Notes under the pieces: generated by a model
Told to the model about the DNA's origin: nothing
Databases searched by the model: none
The model's input: the letters and a program-made list of their open reading frames with translations, nothing else
Part shown: positions 29,930 to 40,499 of the stretch, in pieces
How positions within the stretch are numbered: position 1 is the stretch's first letter
How the letters are laid out: every line of letters begins with the position of its first letter
Program-made: the position numbers and the translations under genes
Source of the DNA: Torymus aiolomorphi
Taxonomy: Eukaryota; Arthropoda; Insecta; Hymenoptera; Torymidae
NCBI GenBank assembly: GCA_036365515.1
Contig: CM070876.1
Coordinates: 96,419,300 to 96,483,299, forward strand
Direction of reading: 5' to 3'
DNA length: 64,000 nucleotides

Positions 29930-32072
29930 AATGACATTTTGAGAAATAAGCCTACAAAGAAAAATACCATAAAACTTCAAAAATAACCAGCCATTAGGTT
30001 CCCAATTTTTTTCCCTTCATGAAACTCAGTTTCCTGTACACCTAAGATATGTTCTATATAAATATGAGATATAAAAATATAAATATATAAATATGTTGAA
30101 ACAGAAGCTCTGGCACCTTGCATGCATCCGTTCCTTTAAAAGTTATTGCTAATCTAACAGCATGCGTTCCATTCAAAGTTATTACTAACAATCTGTCCTT
30201 CGCTTTTGTACTTTGATTCATCCACTGTTGAGTCACTTTTTAACACATTGTACTGAGTTATATTATTATTTATTATACTAAGATTAATGTAGAATATGCA
30301 GCAGGTCTTATGAAATATGAAATCCTAATCGCAACTTAAGAAGCCATCACTGTTATGGCCAAAAGTACATAAATACATAAAAGCCGATAAGCCCATTTTG
30401 TCAATGATCACTTGATTACGCATATTGTATATTAAATATATCTTGAATTCAAGCCTGTATTATATATTTCTTGTGTGCTAAGCAGGCTTGTCGCTTTTCT
30501 GCGTAGATACATCTTGACACTTATTGTAATTGACAACTCTTCTGAATTGAAGTATATCCTATAGTAAGCTAAACTCAATTATTTCACTTTCATCTTTTTT
30601 AGAAAAAAGATGTATTTATTTTTATCCGTAAAGAATTATTACAGCTTCTTCCTTCGAATACTTAACTAAATCCGCTTGTTTTTCTGTATTAACTTTCATA
30701 CAGCAATCTCATGCATCTTGAACTGAAGCTATAATTTCCAAATTTAAACAAAACTGTCACTGCACGCTTGTATTATAATCACAATTATAAATACTTTTAC
30801 ATATATATCTTCACATATAATTCATTAAATTTTCAGTCCTAAATTCACTTATGAATACAAATAATGAAACATTATGAAAAAAATCTTTCTATTTGAGGAA
30901 GCCAAAACTCTGCAAAACAAACTGTTGAAATCACATAGTTATGTATCTCTGCTCATTTGAGCTTCTGAGCTGTCAGCTGTGCGGCTGTGCCACTGTGTTT
31001 ACACTAGCATTAGTTATATATATAGGTATAGGTACAAAAGAGAATATTAATATAGTGAATTGCTGTCGAATTTCGGTCACGGAATAGTCACTTTACTAGA
31101 AGCAGAAGTGGGAAATGGTCACAAGACGATTCCACTGGATTTCGAATTCCACAATATGGTTTAATTAATTTTTATAATAAATACTGTATGTGAATTTAAT
31201 TATTTTTGTTATCCTTATATAAGGATTTATATAAGTATAAACTTATATAAATAATGTTTTTTGATATTTTATAACACATTTAAGTAAATAACGTTTTCCT
31301 ATCAGAAGTCTATAAAAAGGCAAAAAACAAGAAAATCAATTTTCTCGTCATTTTAAAGATAGTAAGCTCTTTCAGCGGTTTATTTAAAATTTTTTTAATT
31401 ATTGATCAAAACTATAGTTTTTTTAGGTTCGAAATAACATATATAATCAAAAAATTCAATAAAAAAAAAATTGATTTTTTCAACATTTTTAGGTGTAAGA
31501 CCGCCTTAAATAGAACTTTATGCCCACTGGCTGAATAATTTTGAAATTACAACCAAGCCGCAAAATGTAATTTTACATCCGTGGTACAAAAAGTTTTATG
31601 TCGATACCAGACTACAATAAATTGATTTCAGTACTTTCTTGTATTTAATTTATTATATAGAAGGAGAACAAATTTGAATACATTTCTGAGAACAGTCATA
31701 CAGGGATAGTTTTTGAGAATTGTTTGCATTACTTTACGATTAAAAATTGATTTCATAACTTTTGTTTGTTTGATTTGCAGTGAACAATGTGAATGTATTT
31801 ACATATAATTTGTTGAGTATACATTGACTCAAGAAGTAAAAGACTATTTCACTAGCATTTATTTGATTTCTTTAAAAAAATCATAAATATTATTATTTTA
31901 TAGATTTACACAGAAAAAACTTAGATACTTGCCTTATTTTATACTTTTGTAGAAACTTTTATTAACAATACTATTTGTACAAGGATTGTGCATACTTTTT
32001 TAAAGTGTTTGCAATATATTCGTAAGTTGTAATTATTTTAAGGAGTAAAAAACGGACTCGAGACGAACCAAT
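29930..32072. other. Non-coding AT-rich region with one reverse-transcriptase relic
   Basis: Mostly featureless. Around 30350-30440 (+) the translation 'PKVHKYIKADKPILSMIT' resembles the 'PKVHK..RPI(V/L)S' motif of Penelope/LINE reverse transcriptases, then is lost. Short inverted 'ccttatataagg' at about 31210. Nothing else supported. Confidence 0.4.
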
Positions 32073-32275
32073 TTGTTTTGATGAATTTATTGTGCCCACG
32101 TTTCGAAAGTGTAATTAACTTTCTTCATCAGGGCTGCGAAAGCATAGTTTTGAAACATGTAGATTTATAAACAAAACACAATATTAGACATAATATATAA
32201 AAAACATACCATAAAAACAATATTCTCACATATTAAGTTCGTCTACGAGGAGTTTACATTCCTCCTCATAAACGC
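32073..32275 (-). repeat. Left pseudo-LTR (inverted), with hammerhead-like core
   Basis: Near-identical reverse complement of 34379-34581. On the minus strand it holds CTGATGA (32125-32131), then a 6-bp stem GAAAGT/ACTTTC, then GAAA (32101-32104), the conserved core order of a hammerhead ribozyme. Confidence 0.8.
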
Positions 32276-32284
32276 TCTATCATA

Positions 32285-33136
32285 AAAAAATCACCTTTAA
32301 ACAAATTACAGAACAATATTTCTTCTCTTATCAAAGATTGGAACAATAAAGGGGTTTTCGATACAGACTCATGTTTTTCTCATGTATTACACGCAGATAT
32401 TAAAAACACAAACCTGGCGAGAGTATATGCCCTTGTTAAGATCCATAAGAAAGACAATCCCATACGAATTATAGTTTCTGCATTTGGTAGTCCTACATAC
32501 GCTTTAGATAAAAGTTTATCATTAATTTTCACCAAATACTTTCCCCGGCCAAAATCAACAGTAAAAAGCAGTACTGAATTAAAAGAAATAGTAGATACCA
32601 TAGACATCACTGACGAATTTGAGCTTTCCTCTTTTGACGTCGTTTCATTGTTTAAAAACATTCCGTCGGATCTGATTATTCTTGCAATCTCAAAAAAATG
32701 GAAATACCTTAATAATAAAATAAACTTATCGAAAACAGAATTTTTGAAAGGAATTAAAATACTCCTTGATTCTACGTATTTACAGTTTAATAATAAGTAT
32801 TACAAACAGACTATGGGTGCACCGATGGGTTTTTGCACGAGCCCGTGGTTCGCTGATATTACTCTCGAACTTTTGGAAACCTCGTGTCTTAACAAATACA
32901 AAAGTGAAGTCTTACTGTACAAAAGATATGTAGATGACTGTATTCTTATTACTAAGAAAGATAAAACGAATGAAATCCTCACTACATTTAATAGTTATAA
33001 TAGCCATTTGCAATTTACAATAGAATATGAACATAACAACAGCATAAACTTCCTTGATATGATACTTACAAAAACAGATGATAACAAAATAATCACCAAT
33101 TGTATAGAAAAAACACAGCCTCTGGACGTTACATGA
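32285..33136 (+). pseudogene. Penelope reverse transcriptase domain
   Basis: The frame is open from about 32285, upstream of the first listed start. 'ARVYALVKIHKKDNPIR' and 'VSAFGSPTYALDKSL' are the Penelope RT entry motifs. 'SSFDVVSLFKNIP' is motif A (Asp). 'GAPMGFCTSPWFADITLELL' is motif B. 'RYVDDCILIT' is motif C with the catalytic YVDD. The N-terminal part of a full Penelope protein (several hundred residues) is absent. A single-base shift in an A-run near 33110-33115 throws the frame before the connection to the endonuclease. Confidence 0.88.
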
Positions 33137-33879
33137 ATTACTTTACCCACCACCCACAGTCACAAAAAATAGCTATTATATATAACCTTGTCGACAAATC
33201 TATAAAACTCTCTCATCCACAGTTCCATATCGATAATTTAAAAACGACCACACATTACCTTCAATGTAATAATTACCCTTTAGATATTATTAAAAAATAT
33301 ATTGGCATTAGACTCGACCAGATCCGTAAAAACAATAGTAACGTCGCAACTTACAACAGATCCAACAATACTAAATCAATAGTCTCTAAAACAAAAATGA
33401 TACTGCCATACATAAAGAATTTAACACCAAAAATTGACCGTATCCTCCGTACACACAATATAATTCCTATATATAAAACCATTAACAATTTTAATCATTT
33501 GATAAGACTAGGAAAGGACCGTCTCGATTTATTAAACACTAGTGGGATCGTTTACAAGATCAACTGCAATAACTGCTCGGCTACATACATCGACATGAGT
33601 AAACGAAGATTAACGAAACGTGTGTACGAACATAAAAGAGCAGTCAAATTAGGCTCTGAAAATTCTGCACTGCCCGGCCATATACAGGACACAGGACATT
33701 CCATAAATTTCGATAAGATCAGAATACTAGACAAAGAACCGAACTATTTCAAACGCACTTTTTCTGAGATGATGCACATACACTTCTACAATAATACACT
33801 CAACCATATGGAAGATACCCATTTCTTAAAAAACGCATATAAAAAGACAATAGATACTATCAAGAAGCAAAATATCTAA
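33100..33879 (+). CDS. Penelope C-terminal part: RT thumb and GIY-YIG endonuclease
   Basis: Continues the RT protein one frame over from about 33112: 'GRYMNYFTHHPQSQK' and 'HPQFHIDNL' are conserved after the RT core. The endonuclease reads 'SGIVYKINCNNCSATYID' (GIY...TYIG-like with Asp in place of Gly), then 'TKRVYEHKRAV' and 'HIQDTGHSINFDKIRILD'. The CNNC pair matches the extra cysteines of Penelope-type GIY-YIG domains. This cleaves target DNA. The ORF ends at 33879; about 500 bp of 3' non-coding sequence lead to the right pseudo-LTR. Confidence 0.85.
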   Translation: MYRKNTASGRYMNYFTHHPQSQKIAIIYNLVDKSIKLSHPQFHIDNLKTTTHYLQCNNYPLDIIKKYIGIRLDQIRKNNSNVATYNRSNNTKSIVSKTKMILPYIKNLTPKIDRILRTHNIIPIYKTINNFNHLIRLGKDRLDLLNTSGIVYKINCNNCSATYIDMSKRRLTKRVYEHKRAVKLGSENSALPGHIQDTGHSINFDKIRILDKEPNYFKRTFSEMMHIHFYNNTLNHMEDTHFLKNAYKKTIDTIKKQNI

Positions 33880-34378
33880 ATTCATAACATTTACAATTGC
33901 CTTCTACGTGTTTACAACCTCTTTTCTCCATCACTTTACTGTCTTGTTTCGTACTGTAAGATCAGGTGAGCATGCGATTGGAGAGGTGGCATACCTAATA
34001 CGCTAGTCTTCGTATTCTTATCGTATGGGTTTTGTCTACTACTCCTCACCACTTGCGCTCCTGTTCCACCGGCGCGAGCGAGGCAACCGCTATCCCTCAC
34101 CATTTCCCTTTCCCAACTCCCACCACCTCTTTCCTGTCTATCCTAACAGTTATTCATTACTCCTTAATTTTAATTTATCGTTAGTGTCATTTTGGAGTTT
34201 GCCTAACACAGTTGGGCAATTCCAAAAGTGACAATGTGTGCTGAACGTCATAAACTTTGTAAGTTCTTACGATAACTTCATTTTTTTTACAAACATTCTT
34301 TTATACACGTAATGTATTTTAATTCCTTAATGTTATTAAAAAAACTCTAATTGTATTTTATAGTGATTTGGCGACGTT

Positions 34379-34581
34379 GCGTTTATGAGGAGGAATGTAA
34401 ACTCCTCGTAGACGAACTTAATATGTGAGAATATTGTTTTTATGGTATGGTTTTTATATATTATGTCTAATATTGTTTTTTGTTTATAAATCTACATGTT
34501 TCAAAACTATGCTTTCGCAGCCCTGATGAAGAAAGTTAATTACACTTTTGAAACGTCGGCACAATAAATTCATCAAAACAA
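34379..34581 (+). repeat. Right pseudo-LTR with hammerhead-like core
   Basis: CTGATGA at 34523-34529, stem AAAGT/ACTTT with loop TAATTAC, GAAA at 34550-34553. The stem II arms differ by one base from the left copy. Stems I and III were not convincingly paired within the single copy. Confidence 0.75.
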
Positions 34582-34603
34582 CAATTTGTTTGTAAGTTCT
34601 GAA

Positions 34604-35165
34604 GTTTATAATTCTTTCTAACAGTTTTTAACATTTTTGAACAAAAATATTTACGCTAGGGCGGATACTGAAAGTCAAATAAAAAAAAGTTGTAAAATCA
34701 CATAACGTACAGTTTTATACTTAACATAAGAGTGTAAAATCTTGCACCCATCGTACGAACATGATTTTTCGTCATCGTGCGAACGCAATGTATCTTCATA
34801 AAACCTTTTTCTTGTAAACATATTGTGGACCCTTTACGAAATAAACAACCTCTTTGTATCATTTTGCACTATCTATTTAAAAACAGTGATCGAATCACAG
34901 ATCACTATTTAATACCTATATTTTATACCAATGTTCGTCTGGAATTGTACATACTTGCCTATAAGTTTTTACTTTTATAAAAAAATTCTTTTATAGAGAT
35001 TTCACAACTTCTTAAGAGTGAAAGTATACATTTAATAATGTTTGTTAAGTATAAAACTGTACGTTATGTGATTTTACAACTTTTTTTTATTTGACTTTGA
35101 CTATCCGCCCTAGCGTAAATATTTTTGTTCAAAAATGTTAAAAACTGTTAGAAAGAATTATAAAC
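34604..35165. mobile_element. Foldback element, ~125-bp arms, with Penelope-associated interior
   Basis: Arms 34604-34730 and 35042-35165 are near-perfect inverted repeats ('gtttataattctttctaaca...'). The interior 34795-34930 ('ccttttt-cttgtaaacatattgtgg...') recurs inverted at 35870-36000 and direct at 39421-39550, so it is itself a mobile repeat. Confidence 0.65.
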
Positions 35166-35339
35166 TGTTTATAAATGTTACAATATGTAGAAATTTGGAC
35201 GTTATTAATCGTTTGTAACTGTTTGTAACATGATTCAACAGTTTTTAACAGTTTATAAGAGTTATTAAATTATTTAATAACTTTTAATTATACATACACC
35301 TTATATGGCATTTTTCACCGGGCGACGTTAGAAGCGAGG

Positions 35340-35492
35340 TACACTAAGCTAGTCATAAAATTACGTAAAGATAAGAGTAACGTCTGTGATAATGTGAATG
35401 TTGTCTATAAAATTAACTGTAAAGATTGTCATGCCTCGTATGGTGGGCAAACTGGTAGACGTTTAAATGTTAAAATCAAAGAACATGTATAG
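35340..35492 (+). pseudogene. Penelope GIY-YIG endonuclease fragment
   Basis: The translation contains 'NVVYKINCKDCHASYGGQTG' and 'RRLNVKIKEH', then TAG. It is almost identical to the minus-strand fragment at 36842-37063, but from a different family than the element at 32-34 kb. Confidence 0.75.
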
Positions 35493-35506
35493 TATGTATA
35501 ATATGT

Positions 35507-35835
35507 ACTTGGCGGGCCCGACGGTTTGTGTTTAAGGTGTATAAGACATGGTCATTTTCATGTAAATATTCATATGTTTAAATATCAGGTAAAAAGATCA
35601 CTATTTAATATCTAGAAGTAATCCATTCATACTTTTTACCTAATATTTAAACATATGAATATTTACATGAAAATGACCATGTCTTATACACCTTAGACTA
35701 CAAACCGTCGGATCCGCCAAGTATGTATATACATACTATGTATGTACTTGGCGGACCCGACGGTTTGTAGTTAGGTGTAAAAGACATGCTCATTTCCATA
35801 TAAATATTCATATGTTTAAATATCAGGTAAAAAGT
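35507..35835. repeat. Palindrome cluster: three copies of an ~90-bp repeat, one pair inverted
   Basis: Copy 1 (35507-35598, +) and copy 2 (35634-35722, reverse) form a hairpin with a ~36-base loop. Copy 3 (35745-35833, +) follows. All contain 'acttggcggrcccgacgg', 'aagacatg.tcatttcatg' and 'atatgtttaaatatcaggt'. Confidence 0.7.
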
Positions 35836-36400
35836 ATGAATGGATTGCTTCTAGGTATTAAATAGTGATCTGTGATTCGATCACTGTTTTTAAATAGATA
35901 GTGCAAAATGATACAAAGAGGTTGTTTATTTCGTAAAGGGTCCACAATATGTTTACAAGAAAAAGGTTTTATGAAGATACATTGCGTTCGCACGACGACG
36001 AAAAATCATGTTCGTACGACGGGTGTAAGATTTTACACTCTTATGTGATAAATAATCCCTGAATCCAATTTTACTATAGCGCTCGAGCTCATTATCACAA
36101 CGTGGACATAAAATGTAATTTTACACTCAAGGTACGAAAAGTTCTATTATGTTAGTTAAGTTAACTTATGGATACTTGACTACAATAAATTGATTTCAGT
36201 ACTTTCTTGTGTTTAATTTGTTAAAATAATACAATGTAATTACATATCGCAATATTGGTTTATCACAGAATGTTTAATACAATCAACTTACTTAAGAAAC
36301 GTTTAACAGTCAACATTAGTACACGAAAGAACAACCCGCTCGTCAATGGCCTTGTAATTGTAAGTCAGAACTTACAAAAATTTCGGCGTTTTATATTGAG

Positions 36401-36723
36401 ATGTGCGAATATATAAGTGTGCACAAGTGTAAAATAGTATGCTATACGTTGAATTGTCAAAGGACAATTCGTGGGGATACGATAGACTGTGAAAGGCAGT
36501 GTAATCGAGAGATAGCAGGGCAGCATGTATTGGTGGTAGCGAGAACCAAGGTGTTAGGGGCTAAACGCAAGGCTTACACATGGGAGGCGTGGCTACTCTA
36601 CCTTAATGTACGCTCCTGGTCTCTTTCCTTTGTTACAGCTGGAATGCATACTTATTATACACGCATAAATTTACAATTCTCTACTCTATTAACGATGTAT
36701 ATTCATTGGCTAGTCTATTGGTT
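36401..36723. other. Non-coding or unrecognised; one 120-codon ORF without support
   Basis: The plus-strand ORF 36401-36763 has no recognisable family and overlaps the 3' end of the Penelope fragment on the other strand. I do not call it a gene. Confidence 0.3.
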
Positions 36724-37063
36724 TCAAATTGTATATTCATATAGTTTTTTTGCGTGTGTATAAAAAGGGCTTCGGAAAAGTCTTTTTTCTATATTTGTTC
36801 CAGTATCAAGTATATTAATATTTGTAAAATCTATGGTGTAACTATTCTCTTTTGTGTCTGCGAAAAATGATGAGTTTTGATCTTTTATGGTGTATTTTTT
36901 TTGCATGTTCTTTGATTTTAACATTTAGACGTCTACTAGTTTGCCCACCATACGAGGCATGACAATCTTTACAGTTAATTTTATAGACAACATTCACATT
37001 ATCACAGACGTTATTCTTATCTTTACGTAATTTTATGACTACTTTAGTGTACCATAAGTACAC
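36724..37063 (-). pseudogene. Penelope GIY-YIG C-terminal fragment
   Basis: 'VIKLRKDKNNVCDNVNVVYK', 'INCKDCHASYGGQTSRRLN', then after a frameshift near 36880 'DFTNINILDTGTNIEKRLF', the usual C-terminal end of Penelope endonucleases. It stops at 36724. It faces the copy at 35340 in inverted orientation. Confidence 0.75.
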
Positions 37064-37560
37064 ATAAGGTGTACATATAAGGTGTATGTATAATACATTT
37101 TCACAATTAAAAATTTTTTTTTTTAATTTATATATACAAGCAAGATGTATTCATGAATTATGATATAATTCTAATCAATATTTCAAATTTAGTAAAAAAA
37201 AATTAATGTTTAATTATTTCCAGAAATGTTGTTCATCTTTTGCTCGTAATTAAGCCCTTGATTGGTTTTAGACTGCAGCGGTTCGAGGTATACAGTGTTT
37301 GTTGTCTAGAAGTTAATTTTTAGGAGGAGAAGTTAACCTTCTGAAGTGGTCGTAACAAAAAAAGTCGGATTTTTGTCTACTTAATATAATAAATAATACA
37401 ATAACTTAATATAATAACTTAATATATTAAATACTTTTATTATGAAATACCTCATTATTACATTTTTGATAATAAATCAAAAAAATGGAACGAATGACAG
37501 AAAACTACAAGACTAGTTCTAAGCAGAATCTTTTTACTGAATCCTAAACAACGTGAACGT
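37064..37560. other. Non-coding AT-rich spacer
   Basis: No ORF or repeat stands out. Confidence 0.4.
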
Positions 37561-37599
37561 TTTTTTTATTAGATTACTTTTATGACATTACTTTTATTA

Positions 37600-39420
37600 C
37601 ATGTTAAAGCAGCAACTTGTTTTAAAAGTTTAAGAACTTACGATGGTATTACTAACCTTTGCCGATGCAGTACCAGCTAGAAATTTAATTGCAACAGACG
37701 TTGAATGGGATAAATGTTTACAAGAAGGATAATATTACAAATTTCCAAAAAACATGTGCGAATTGTTTGGTTATATTTGCGCGTTTCAAACTCCAATTAA
37801 AGCACACGTATTATTTGATAAATATAAAATTAATTTTTACCCACCAAAAATTGAAGAAAAAATCGGTGAACAATATGCTTTAAATATAATAGATAATGTT
37901 TTAAATTCACATGGACTTAGTTTGTCAGATTTTGGTTTACCTGTTTTAAATAATTCATATTTTGAGGAACTTTATGTAGATGATATATGTATAGAAGGTG
38001 ATAAGTTCAATTTAGATGAAATACTAAATTCCTTAACAGTTGCTCAAGGAATAATATTTGAATCAATAATTAATTCATTAAATGATGAATGTGACGATAA
38101 ATATACCTTTGTAGATGGGCCAGGAGGAAGTGACAAAAGTTATTTACTTAAGGGGTTATACCTACGTGAATTTTTTTTTCGATTTTTTTTTTTTATTGGC
38201 TAAAAGTATACTAAAACATCCCTAGAATTGAAATAAAGAAGTCCAAATACTAATATACTTCAGACAATTTTTGAGAATTAATTTTCTGAAGCAACTCCAA
38301 TGCTAAATCTATAACGTTTTGAAACTTTAAACGCCTTTATTTCGAAACCGTGTTTTTGAAATCGGCCGGAAACGAAACTCTTGCAGTTTTCATCCGGTTG
38401 ATTTGAAATATTAACGGTAGCTTCTTGATATGATTATCTAGTGAAGTACACACGATTTTAGCGATTGGTTATTTTAAAAAAAGTTATAAACAATTAAAGT
38501 CATTTTTTTTGTCAAAAATGCAACTTTTTATTTAACCGGTCGCCATTTTGCGAAAAATTGATATTAAACTATTGTCGTGTGTACTTCACTAGCAAAACGA
38601 ATGTATATTATGAAAAAATTTTTTTTATTGTTCCAGATGCTGATAGGGCTGCGTAATGTGTCCGGCCGCGGAACACCTTTTTTAAAATACTACAAAGTTA
38701 TCATGTTCTACAGCCGCCATTTTGTTTTAAATTTCAAATAAAAAAAATTTTTGTACTCTTGAAGAGTTGCCCTATCGATTGGTATGTTATTTGTAAAACC
38801 TTTTTCACAAAATCAATTAAAAAAAAAAATCTGAAAAAGCCCTTGTTTTTTAGCCTTCACATAGGTATAACCCCTTAATAATTCAATTAGCTGTTTAAAA
38901 TTTAGTAAAATTAATTATTTAACGGTAACTTGGAGAGGCATTGCTGCTAAGTTGTTACAAGATGGTAAAACTGTGCATACAACTTTCAAATTACCTGTTA
39001 ATATAAATAACAAAGCACATGCAATATAATTCCAAACAGTATAGATGGCGACATCATTAAAAGTATAAAAATTATAATATGGGATGAAATTAAAATGACA
39101 TCAAAATATGCATTTGAAGCAGTTGATTGACTCTTCAAAGATATATGCAATAATGATAAAGTATTTGAAAGAAAAGTTACTATAGTATCAGAAGATTTAC
39201 GACAAACTCTATCTACTGTAAGTCATGGAAATTGAACCCAAATTATTGAAAATTTTATTAGAAAAAGTTATTTATGGAATCAATTTAAAATTATGTTTTG
39301 GAATGAAAATCAAAGGCTTGACGTATGTTATAACGAATTTAAGAATTGGCTTTTGCGTATAGGACTTGACTGTTTTAAAAATCAATTTGAAATTGAAAAT
39401 AAAGTTATAAAAATTCGCAA
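37600..39420 (+). pseudogene. Second Helitron PIF1-helicase relic, split by a TTAA element
   Basis: 37600-38147 reads 'ATDVEWDKCLQEG', 'NMCELFGYICAFQTP' and 'YTFVDGPGGSDKSYLLK', the entry to a Helitron helicase with Walker A altered from GGTGKT to GGSDKS. A TTAA-flanked insertion follows (38152-38874). Beyond it, in pieces, come 'VTWRGIAAKLLQDGKTVHTT', 'IIIWDEIKMTSKYAFEAVD' (Walker B) and 'KVTIVSEDLRQTLST', with several stops. This is a different Helitron lineage from that at 2.8-9.7 kb. It ends abruptly at about 39420 against a mobile repeat. Confidence 0.8.
38152..38874. mobile_element. piggyBac-type MITE (TTAA target) inside the Helitron relic
   Basis: TTAA at 38148-38151 and 38875-38878. 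Termini are GGGGTTATACCTACGTGAA and, reverse-complemented, GGGGTTATACCTATGTGAA. The 723-bp interior is non-coding and AT-rich. Coding sense of the Helitron helicase resumes shortly after the right TTAA. TTAA specificity suggests piggyBac mobilisation. Confidence 0.75.
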
Positions 39421-39689
39421 TGTATCTCAATAAAACCTTTTTCTTGTAAACATATTGTGGAACCTTTACGAAATAAACAACCTCTTTGTATCATTTTGCA
39501 CTATCTATTTAAAAACAATGATCGAATCACAGGTCACTATTTAATTTCTAGAAGCAATCCATTCATACTTTTTACCTGATATATAAACATATGAATATTT
39601 ACATGGAAATGTATGTATATACATACTATGTATGTATAGTAATCCGTGATTCGATCACTGTTTTAAATAGATAGTGCAAAATAGATAGT
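39421..39689. repeat. Copies of the 34.8/35.9 kb interspersed repeat
   Basis: 'aaaaccttttt-cttgtaaacatattgtgg' and downstream bases match 34797-34935 and, inverted, 35865-36000. Further 'tatgtatatacatactatgtatgta' palindromes follow. Confidence 0.65.
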
Positions 39690-40210
39690 GCAATATATAC
39701 ATACTATCAATGTAGTTGAAATGCAGCTAATTTTATGAATTTTAATCAAACCATACGCTTTTGAAATATTAAATTTTTGTAGAACTGGCTGTAACTTATT
39801 ACCTTTTGCGTTAAAATCTATTTTGTTCAACCATTTAGTTAATTCGTTTGTGTTTCTGTCAAGACTAGAGAGAGGGTTAGTTTTCATTTTTTCATAATAT
39901 TTTGTATCACCAAATAAAGATTCCAACTTTTCATTGTAAACAGATTTATTAATAATGACAGTAGCATTACCCTTGTCTGCTCTAGTTATTAAAATATTTC
40001 GATTTTTTTTTATAAACTCTTCAGTTTTAATTAGATCTATCTTAAATTTTTTGTCAACATGTGATATAACAGATAAATCTCTCTTATAAAATTTCTTTAT
40101 AATATTTAAAAAGGTTCCCTGTATTTTCAGAATCTTGGCTTTGTCAGAATATTTTTTTGTAAAAGTTACAGTTTTTTAAAAAATTAATCGTAAGTTTATC
40201 GTCAAAAGTG
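39690..40210 (-). pseudogene. Penelope reverse-transcriptase N-terminal fragment
   Basis: Minus strand: 'NRNILITRADKGNATVIINK' is the conserved 'ADKGN' segment of Penelope N-termini. It is followed by 'YNEKLESLFGDTKYYEKMKT' and 'NISKAYGLIKIHK' (RT entry), then sequence breaks at about 39760. Upstream coding sense extends to about 40200. Probably the same family as the GIY-YIG fragments at 35-37 kb. Confidence 0.75.
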
Positions 40211-40499
40211 TTGTTAAAATTGTACTAGCACTAGGAGCCACATTTTGCCATGGAGAATTCATGGATTATTCGACGAGACACACGTATGTTTAACCACCAC
40301 GAGACTAACAAAGAATTATTGATATATTTTTTAAAAAGCCACAAAGATATTAAAGTTAATTTCATCATTTTCTTAGTTTTTAGAATTTTTGGTTTCAATT
40401 GTAAAAAACCCTTTTATCGCTTGACAAAAGTACACGGAAAAAAAAATTACGTAATTCAAATAAATGGATTTACTAAAAATCCATTTATTTAAAAGAAGT

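Larger units (their letters stand above)
32073..34581 (+). mobile_element. Penelope-like element with inverted pseudo-LTRs
   Basis: Two 203-bp copies, 32073-32275 (inverted) and 34379-34581 (direct), flank an ORF with Penelope reverse transcriptase and a GIY-YIG-type endonuclease. Inverted pseudo-LTRs are characteristic of Penelope insertions. The 5' end of the coding region is truncated at the left repeat. Confidence 0.88.

Noticed and set aside
36401..36763. 120-codon plus-strand ORF considered as a gene
   Set aside because: No family resemblance, overlaps a recognisable Penelope fragment on the other strand, and sits in repeat-rich DNA.
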